A stretch of DNA of 64,000 nucleotides from Rhodosporidiobolus odoratus (Eukaryota; Basidiomycota; Microbotryomycetes; Sporidiobolales; Sporidiobolaceae): positions 930,001 through 994,000 of the forward strand of contig JAOANU010000007.1 in assembly GCA_034387635.1 (NCBI GenBank), in the 5' to 3' direction. A program made the translations under genes and the position numbers. This document shows positions 56,366-64,000 of this stretch, one piece after another (position 1 is the stretch's first letter; each line of letters opens with the position of its first letter). The notes under the pieces are model-generated. The model searched no databases, had not been told where the DNA came from, and saw only the letters and a list, made by a program, of their open reading frames with translations.

Positions 56366-58811
56366 CTCCTCTCTGGCTGATAGCGCACTGCCGGAGATCA
56401 GGGGTATCAACTTAGACCTCGTTGTGCTGACTCGACGATACCTTCTCTCAGCTCGATCAGATTCCCTCTTCCTCTTGTGCTTATTGTGCATCTTGGCTGC
56501 AGTCCAGCTGCTTACCTTTGCTATTGTTGCCTATGCATTTGCTGCAGCAGACCTGAGAGCATAGACTTGTTCCTTCGCTTCCTGATCTCTTCTTCCCCTA
56601 AAGACCTGTTTGGCAAACCTGGCTACATCAGTCAAGGGAGTCCTAGCCCCTCTTGAAAGCTTATTGCCTGTCAGATTGTAGTGCTAGTAATGGTTAGCCA
56701 TGTGCTACAACGGGTCTTCTCAAAAAAGCCTCTACTCTATGACCTTCTCAGGTGAGCAAAAAGTTGTACAGCTCATCGTGTAGCTTTGTTCGAGTCATAT
56801 ACTCGCCTGTCGCGCGGCATATATACGTATGAATAGCTAGGCTTATTACCCCGCCCAGGGAATATGACTGCAGCTGTATATCCGACCTTCTTTTCCTCCC
56901 TTGATGCAAGAGGCACCGTCTTCAAGTCGGTTGACGAGGACAGGTCGCTTGCGATGGAAGGTGAAGGTGAGGGGAAGCCTGAGCGTAGAGGCGAGGGCGG
57001 ACAGAACAAGGGATAATGCACCGGGTGATCTTCCGAAGAACAGGAAGAGTATAGATGGGCAGCGCTAATGAATAAACGAGAGGGGAGTCTTCAAGGCTGC
57101 AGCTTCCATTATGTTGAATGACCGTCAACTATATCTTACATCCACTATATTTGATGGTATGTCTGCAGTCAGACTTAGTACAGTTCAATTTGTGTTACTG
57201 AACGACCGAAGAGAAATTGACTTAGCAGCGGTGAGAGTGAGGTGCGAGGGCTCTTCCTTGCACTCGACATGAAAGTCATGTTGCGCGTACATGGACGCAG
57301 CTGAAGACCGTTTTGGAGCGGTGTCTCACCCGATAAGCACTCATCATTACGTTCCACCCCGTGCTTCCTCGGCTTCAAGCTTATCTTGCTCAAACATGCT
57401 GTCTGAGGGTGACCTTTTCCAAGGCCTGCTAAGCGGCCTCAGTGACTCTGCACCTCAAACGTTGTCCAAGGCCAACTTCTCTACCCAATCATTCTGTATC
57501 TATCACGCGGAGGGCGCTACTTCTCAGCTGATACAGACAAGACTGAAGAGGACAAGCCTGCCTTTCTGCATTGCCCGAGAAGAAAACTACATTCTCAACT
57601 ACTCCTGCCAACCTGACAAAGCACAAACTTGAACGCCACACATTTTCATGCTGTGAAAGCTGACACTTTAACTGCAGCCCTCATACTCAAACCCCTGAAG
57701 GCTGACATGACTTGCCTTTACTGTTTTTTTGCCATGCTTCCTCCCAAGTACACTAGCTGTCCTTGCATAGCAGACTTTCCACTCCTGGGCGACGGAATAT
57801 CTGATGCCGAGGTGAACGGTCATCGGACTTAACTCCTCGGGGAGAGGCAGAAAATAGTATTGCAACCTGAACTGCGAGACTTCCCTAAACTTCCAGAGGC
57901 CGCAAGAGGGCTGTGAGAAAGAGGGCCTTCTGAGCTTTGTTGACGGGTCTTAGTGTCTACAGCTCGAAATGGAAGACCTCCAAGGCATGGGTGGGAGAGT
58001 GACCTTGCAGCACAGCTGAGAAGGCAACTGAGTTCACAGCTCGCGAGTTGGCAAGGGCACCTCGCTTGAACGGTCGGAAAGTACGCAGTGACCATCAGTA
58101 GCGCGTCAAGGTGCCGGACAGAACTGCATCTCCCGCAATGTCATGCGGGCATGCTCGAGTATCTCACCGCTTGTATGCCGCCGAACAGGAACTGGTACAG
58201 ACAGATCCAATGCACGTACACCTACATGATGCTCAGCACGCTGCAACCCATACACTGCTATACCCTGTCGTCCCAACGCGCGACGACTGCCAGAACCACC
58301 CAAACAATCCTGACGGCAAGAAACATCAGACGCGACTTGCGAGAAGGGTCTTGACATACCTCGGGCACGCCAAATCCTCTCCTCCCTTGCCTATCCAGCC
58401 TAATGGTCCGGATCGAGTGCAATAGTGTAGGGAGAAAGCGCCGGAATGAAGCGGGGAAGAGGCGGCGGGAGTGCTGACAAACGGCAATGTCGACATCAAT
58501 GTACAAAGGCAATGTAAGAGGCGTGTAGGCGGCGTGGCGGAAGTCAAAATGAGAAGTGGGTGACGGTCTAACTGCTCATGGTGCGGAGGTGGTGAAGAGG
58601 AAGTGGAAGGAGATGGACGGGACAGGGAAGGGATCAAGGGAACGACGCAAGCGCAACGGCCTAATAAGCGGCGAGAGGGCACGTCCGCTAGGCTACATGA
58701 CTTCCATGACTGCAGAATAGCCTGTAAGCAAGTGGAGAGACGCAGTGCCAGACAAGGAGAGCAAGCGGCCCCCTCTGATTCGTTTGCCAGTTGCTTGCTG
58801 TCAGTTGACAA
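56366..58811. other. No supported gene
   Basis: Scattered open frames with no domain or splice support. A shortened recurring motif (TGACCTTCTCA) is at about 56740. Confidence 0.35.
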
Positions 58812-58813
58812 TA

Positions 58814-61800
58814 CAGTGCAAGTCAAGCAAAACCTGCCATTTTTTTCTGACCCGTGGGATTGTATGCCGATCCGAGGGCAGCATCAGCTCATCGATAGCT
58901 GCTCGTAGCCGGAGTTTCAGCCTTTTCTATGCAGAATTGAAGGAGAAAGAAAAATTTCGGCTGTCCAAAATCCCGGGAGGAAAATCCGCCAGGTCTATGT
59001 ACGCAGAATGTCCAGAAACAGATAGTACAGGTATCTCACACTCTGCTAATCTACGATAGCACCTACTTGCATGACCACAGCTTGAGGAATGTGCCAATGA
59101 GAAGAGTATTTCTTCACAGCAAAGGCAGCTTGGGAGGCTGAGAGGCCTTTCCGATAAGCGTCCATGTAACGGAAGGCCTGGCACAGGCGAATGTCAGTGG
59201 ATAGTAAGGTATTGCAGGGAAGGAAGGCCGCAAAAGGACGTACTTTGCGGCAGAAGCGCTTGATCGTTTCCGACGGACATGAATCCAGGGCAACAATGGC
59301 AGCTGCCTTTGCTTCTTTCCAGGATTTCTTGATGGTCTGCCGATACTTCGCCTTGGTGTAGCCCCAGTACTGTACATGGGACAGGTGAGGCGCCACTTAG
59401 TCAGGGAAGAAAAGGGATGACTGACCATTTCGATTGGGTTGAGCTCACAATGAAACTTCGGCAGGAAGACGCAGGAGTGCCCTGCTTGCTCGATGAGCTT
59501 TTGTAGAGCAGGCTTCTCCTTGCGGAAGTCCTCATGAAGGGAGAGGATCCGGGACATGCAGCAATCAGGCTTGCCATCTTGACAGGATGACTTGCACGAT
59601 CCATTTTTGCCCTGGATGTCGATGCCTCGCTCCTGCAAGGCTAGCGTTAACAAAGGGAGGAAGGATGAGACGTCGTACGCACGGCGAGCACCGTCTTGAG
59701 CCCCTTCGGCTGCAACTCCCTGTCCTGGTCTCGGTAGGAGAGCATTTGCACTTGGCCTCGCTTTGTCGGATCCGCAATTTCTGGCAGGAAATATGTGTCG
59801 TGCTGGATTGCGACCTTTCCGCCGTCCTTGACCCGCATGTTGTACGCATTGAGAGCATCTGCGGGCAAAGATAGTGAGCAAAAAGATATTGAGAAGGTCA
59901 AGACCAGCTCACCTTCACCTCGGGAAGAATGCGCTGAAGACTGGTCAAACACAAAGAGTGCTTCGCAATCAGGATATAGATGCTCGAAGATCTTGATGGT
60001 GTTTCCGATCTAGCAGCAAGGCAGTCAGAAACAGTTGAGCAGCAATGAGGAGAGAATGCCAAACCTGTTTCATCAGCTGCTTGAGTTCCCACCACGCGTC
60101 GCCGTTTGCTCCTGGATGGATGATGACGCGGGCCCAATGATCCTGTCCGTGCTCGTCGACGTACATGAGACGACCGGTACCTTCCGGGGTGATGAACTCC
60201 GAGATGTGAATAATGCGACCTTTGCTCTTCTTCGGCACCGCAGTCTTTCCAGCTGGTAGCCTGTACCACGCGCGTCAGCAGAGATAAAGAGAGACTACCG
60301 ACGAGACGTACCAGACCATAGGCTTGTACTCCCAGGCATGAATGCAAGACTCATCGTGAAAGAGAGGAATTATCCGACGCTGGGTCCCGAGAGTGGGAGG
60401 GACGGGCTCAAGGTCGTCGCCTTCGTAGCTTGTCATACGACTGTAAGCACCTCAACGTTAGCTAAAGAGAGTGGAAGAAGAAGGGTTGGACTTGCGCTTC
60501 ATACTCGAGCATGGCAGGCAGAAATACTTCGTCGCGATACTGGACGACATCGGCACGCTCATGACCGTCGACATAGAGCCCTTCTTGATCTTGCACCGGC
60601 GCCATCCAAGTTTTCGAAGCCAGCGCGTAGCCGAGGACAGGGAGAATCATCCACTCTGCAGTTGAATGCCAAGGCCTGGGAGGATTTTGTCCTGCAAAGC
60701 TTGCTGAAAGCTTGCGGGGGTAACCTACAAGGAAGCAGTAGACATAAGCTGACGCTCCAGCATGAGAAGAGGGGGAGTTTGGCGTACAGTCTCTATGGGT
60801 TGCGCCGCGAGATAGTTCCGGACTGCGAGGAAAACAGCCTCGTCGTCCAGCAGGCACATGCCTGAACGGCGCCCTCCCCGAGTTTCAGCTGGTAACATGC
60901 CATGCGTTCGGAAGTGCTGGGCCAGGAAGCGAATCTGCCAGGCAGGAGTACTTAGTCTAAAAGGACAGGTGAGGACGGAAACAGCTTGCCCGCTTCGCCA
61001 GATAGTTCCCTCTACCTTCGTGACTAGCTTTTGCAATCGATTCAGATGCTGCGACATGGCGACTACCCTTCAAGATCAGGTTTGCGAAGTCGTGCACCCA
61101 TCGGAGCATTTCAGCTCCTCGCTTCAAACCCCCCTTGAACGCTACAACATACTGCTCATTAGCCAGCTTCCGTGTATCCTCCCAGCTGAGCAGGTCTATT
61201 GGCGCCGCTGCATCGTCATCAGCAAGCAGTAGTTGATCGAGTGCTTCTTCACGCTGGATCCGGACTGCTTCTGCCTCATCCGTATAATCCGCGTCGGCAG
61301 CATCGCTCGCTTCTTCTTCAGCTGCAGCGTCGTACTTCCCATGGTGCGGCGACTCGTCGGGGCTCTGAGAGCGCGTCAGATCTGGGCCACTCGGAGTAGC
61401 AGAGCGAGAGGAAGAAGTGGTCTCGAGGGGGGACGAGGGTGCTGGAGGTGGTAGAGGTGGTAGAGACGGAGACGGCGCGCAGCGTGTCACGATAGGCGGA
61501 GAGCGGTCGGCGACGGCGATGACGAATGATAGGGTAGGTTGCGGAGAGTGGTTGAGGTTTGTTGAGGTTGCCTTGGTACTTCTCTTCAAGCGTCTTTTGC
61601 TCGAGCTCCCGTCGTCGCAGCGTCTGCCGGCTTGCGGTCTCCGGAAGCGCTTTGTTGTAATACGAGCCGCGAGCTACATGGTGTACAGAATTAGCAAAGA
61701 CACGAAGAGATGGCAAGCGGAACAAAGAACACGCACTTTTCGTCTCCAATGGCGTCAAAGCCTCAAGCTCCGCGTCTGTCGCCGAGCGCTGCACTAGAAG

Positions 61801-62426
61801 GCCATCCTCAAGGGTAAGGTGCAGCTGCACCAGCTCCTCTTCGGTCTCCTCAATCTCCGAATCGTCCTCAAGCCAGTCGCCCTGGACGAGGCGTCCGTGA
61901 TTCTCCTCCGCTTCTTTCTCGAGTACATCTTCCTCATCTTCGGGGTTGCAGTCAATGCCTGACGCTCGTGCCAACGGCTGAGGAGGTCGACGGCGAAGGC
62001 GGTTCGAGGGAGGAGAGGTGGAGGAAGGTTCGGGTTCCGCGACACCGGCTTCAGGGCGACTCGGAGGGTGCAGTCGAGAGTTGTTCGTACGTGTGAAAGC
62101 GTTGGCGACTGCACGCTTCTTTTTAGGTGGCATGTTACGAGGTGGGGCATCAGTCAAGGGAGCGCTTCACGCCCAAGTCCAGCCGAACTGTCCCGCCTCT
62201 CCTGAAGTAACAAGCCTAATCAAGTGTAATGTATTAGGAAAGGCTGTTGTGTTGTCCAAAATCTCGACTTACAGAAAAGTCAACAAAATATCTCGCTCCC
62301 TGACGGACCGATTGAGCTGAAACTCTGACAGTGCATCCACCTTACCCAGTACAGTGCGTAGCCGGAGTTTCAAGTCTATCCTATAGGTTGAGGTTGAGCG
62401 TGGCAGGTTTTGCTTGACTTGCACTA
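58814..62426. mobile_element. Complete TA-flanked DDE transposon (IS630/Tc1-mariner type)
   Basis: Ends are about 25-bp inverted repeats: left CAGTGCAAGTCAAGCAAAAC and, on the minus strand, right TAGTGCAAGTCAAGCAAAAC, differing at the first base. Both are flanked by TA (58812-58813, 62427-62428). A 16-bp direct repeat CGTAGCCGGAGTTTCA lies about 90 and 60 bases inside the left and right ends. The 3.6-kb interior holds one transposase gene on the minus strand, so this is a structurally complete element. Confidence 0.88.
59046..62133 (-). CDS. DDE transposase of the TA-flanked element
   Basis: Start ATG 62133 (MPPKKKRAVANAFTRTNNSR, basic). The first exon ends at 61737 (GTGCGT donor), the second starts at 61673 (YYNKALPETASRQTLRRREL). 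Then a Ser/Asp-rich linker, LAQHFRTHGMLPAETRGGRR (helix-turn-helix-type region), LYVDGHERADVVQYRDEVFL, IIPLFHDES, then the catalytic part: LMYVDEHGQDHWARVIIHPG, FVFDQSSAHSS (Asp), QPKGLKTVLAERGIDIQGKN, CVFLPKFHCELNPIEMYWGY (NPIE Glu box), FRYMDAYRKGLSASQAAFAV, stop at 59046. This matches a transposase family widespread in basidiomycetes. Around 61450-61590 two frames both look coding, so a frameshift or unrecognised intron may exist. About eight introns are inferred; exact exons not all fixed. Confidence 0.82.
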
Positions 62427-62428
62427 TA

Positions 62429-63789
62429 CAGTTTGTTCCCGGACGACCCGCGGGCTGAACCAGTGACAGCCGCTTCCTGCCCAGGGACAAAACCTTCTTG
62501 TCTGCCCGACCAACGTGTTTCGTCTGTTTGATCCTAGGCCCTAAGGCCCCAGTCGAGGAGGTCCGCCAATAATTAATCGCAAAGTGTTGTTACATTGTCG
62601 CCGATCTGCGCGGAGACCGAGGAGAGAGCACAGCTTGACCAGACTTGGTCTGCCGGCCCAATGCCGTTTTATCAAACACAACTCTATGGTACTGCGCTGT
62701 GCAGGTCAAGCTTGCAACTCTAAGTGACCGGCGTGTATTGTGTTGGTTGCTGGAAGCTGTGGTGCTTGAGGTTCGCTTTCGACGAGCTGGCGAGGAGTAA
62801 GCGCACAAGGTCAGCTGGACTAGCGGAGAGAGCGAAAGAGACCCCTTGCCGACTTCTAAGCTACAAGCTAAGCCTGGGTTTACTCGGCAAATGCGAAGCT
62901 CGGGAATCGGTGAGGAGGTGGAAGGAGGCTTGAGGTCGCTCCTCTTGCCACTTGACTTCCACTGCTCCCTTTGTCTCGACACGGTAGCCACGTGCGTATT
63001 CCCGTTTGCCTATCAGTGCATTCTAGGCGAGTACTGAAGTCGCGTTGCTCTTGCGCAGCTTGCAGGCGCTGTACGAGAACTCGGTAAAAAGGTCCTTCAA
63101 CTAAAGTCGCACTCGACCTCGATGGGCACCTGAACTGCACTCCTTAGAATTAGGAGAACAGGAGAGCTTACACACCTGCTTCACGCATTGCAGAAGCGGT
63201 GTACATCGAGTGTTGAGGCGCCTCGTGAGTTCACCTTCTTTTTCGGAGAGGTCACGAAACGAGCTAACTTCCCTTCTCTCACATAGGCACTCCCTTCCTG
63301 TGAGATAGGCGACTCAGCTTACTACAACAGCAACCTCCTCCAAGAAGTGCGCTGGACTCCAGAAGCTTTCGTCTCCGAGAAGGAAGGATAGTGCTAAACT
63401 CTTTATCTGGTGGACACAGAAAAAGAAAAACTCTTTCAAATCATTTCTCTTCTTACCCACCCACCTTCCCCACTTCGTGCTATTTTCTACAGTAAACAAC
63501 GCGTAGAATTGATGAGATGGCAGCGAGTTTCAAGCCATCAGGCGATGGAGCGAGCTGAGATGCTGCTGTTTTGTAAGTGTGCGAGGCTGTCGGACGGCAG
63601 TTTGAAACCGGCAGGCGCACAGACAACAAGGGCAGCAGGCTGGAAGGTGGAAAAGAGGCAGGAAGCCACTGCCAATTCCTTGTTGATCAGTTTGCAAGGC
63701 TCATCCTGTAATAAAAATTCAGGATGCGGGGTCCAGAAGCAGATAGTGAGCGAAAGGAGGACACGTCTGAAAGAAGAAAAAGCCCACAC
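62429..63789. other. No supported gene
   Basis: Open frames on both strands lack domain or splice support. Confidence 0.35.
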
Positions 63790-63834
63790 GACCTCGAAGC
63801 GCCTCCCGTCTCTCAGCCTTCAAAGCCCTGCCTA
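63790..63834 (+). repeat. Fragment of GH128 copy 2 exon 4
   Basis: The stretch ending CTTCAAAGCCCTGCCTA is identical over 36 bases to 23746-23781 in GH128 copy 2, and a further eight bases match across a 2-base insertion. It stops exactly where a Tc1/mariner-like left end begins. Confidence 0.8.
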
Positions 63835-64000
63835 CAGAACATTCTCTCTATAAGAAACACATCGGGAGATCAGGTTCTTGCGTCTTATAGAGGAGCAGTT
63901 CTTACAGAGGTTGACCTATACCATATTGTAGCCACTGTTCTGATTCCTTGAGAACTCTTCTTACCTCGGTCATAGCTACTCTGTGAAGCGAGCAAACCGA
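63835..64000 (+). mobile_element. Left end of a diverged Tc1/mariner-like element, runs off the window
   Basis: Starts CAGAACATTCTCTCTATAAG after TA (63833-63834) and then follows the family interior (GAGGTTGACCTATACC, ATTGTAGCC). More diverged than the copies at 315 and 33657; its right end lies beyond the window. Confidence 0.6.

Noticed and set aside
57291..57632. 113-codon plus-strand frame
   Set aside because: No homology, splice context or composition supporting a gene.
1..64000. CRISPR arrays, bacterial operons, riboswitches
   Set aside because: Nothing of the kind is present; gene structure is eukaryotic throughout.

Overview
The window looks like nuclear DNA of a basidiomycete fungus. 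Genes are split by many short introns (about 50-110 bases) with GTGCGT/GTAAGT donors, CTGAC-type branch points and CAG/TAG acceptors. A Mgm1-type dynamin, a C2/EF-hand phosphatidylserine decarboxylase and GH128 wall glucanase-like proteins are present. I suspect Pucciniomycotina (Microbotryomycetes-like) from intron style and base composition, but the sequence alone does not settle it. There is no sign of a bacterial or organellar region.

Layout. 1-9 kb is repeat territory: a TA-flanked Tc1/mariner-like miniature element, a broken hAT transposase, two hAT-type miniature elements with 8-bp target duplications, a palindromic element and two halves of a tRNA-Leu-derived repeat. 10.5-32.5 kb is a gene island: an unknown 5-exon gene (-), unknown gene A (+), MGM1 (-), GH128 copy 1 (+), gene B (+, paralogue of A with matching intron positions), GH128 copy 2 (+), a PSD2-type phosphatidylserine decarboxylase lacking its processing motif (+), a small unknown gene (+) and an unknown 6-exon gene (-). 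33.6-47.7 kb is a nested stack of mobile elements: a Tc1/mariner-like repeat copy is split by a LINE, the LINE is split by a Copia LTR element (5-bp target duplication CCTTC), and the Copia element is split by a 5-kb Crypton-like element (8-bp direct repeat AGTGAAGT). 50-62 kb holds two frameshifted unknown genes, a PIF/Harbinger nuclease gene and a complete 3.6-kb TA-flanked DDE element. A 45-base scrap of GH128 exon abuts another element end near 63.8 kb.

How it fits together. The host genes serve mitochondrial inner-membrane fusion (MGM1), phospholipid synthesis (PSD) and cell-wall glucan handling (GH128 pair). Genes A and B alternate with the GH128 genes, which suggests local segmental duplication. 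The flanks are dense in old and young mobile DNA, as in a pericentromeric or subtelomeric region. A 14-bp motif, ATTGAGAAGGTCAA, recurs far more often than expected and lies about 250-280 bp upstream of both A and B. Exon coordinates were worked out by hand from splice signals, reading-frame continuity and family conservation; no search was run.
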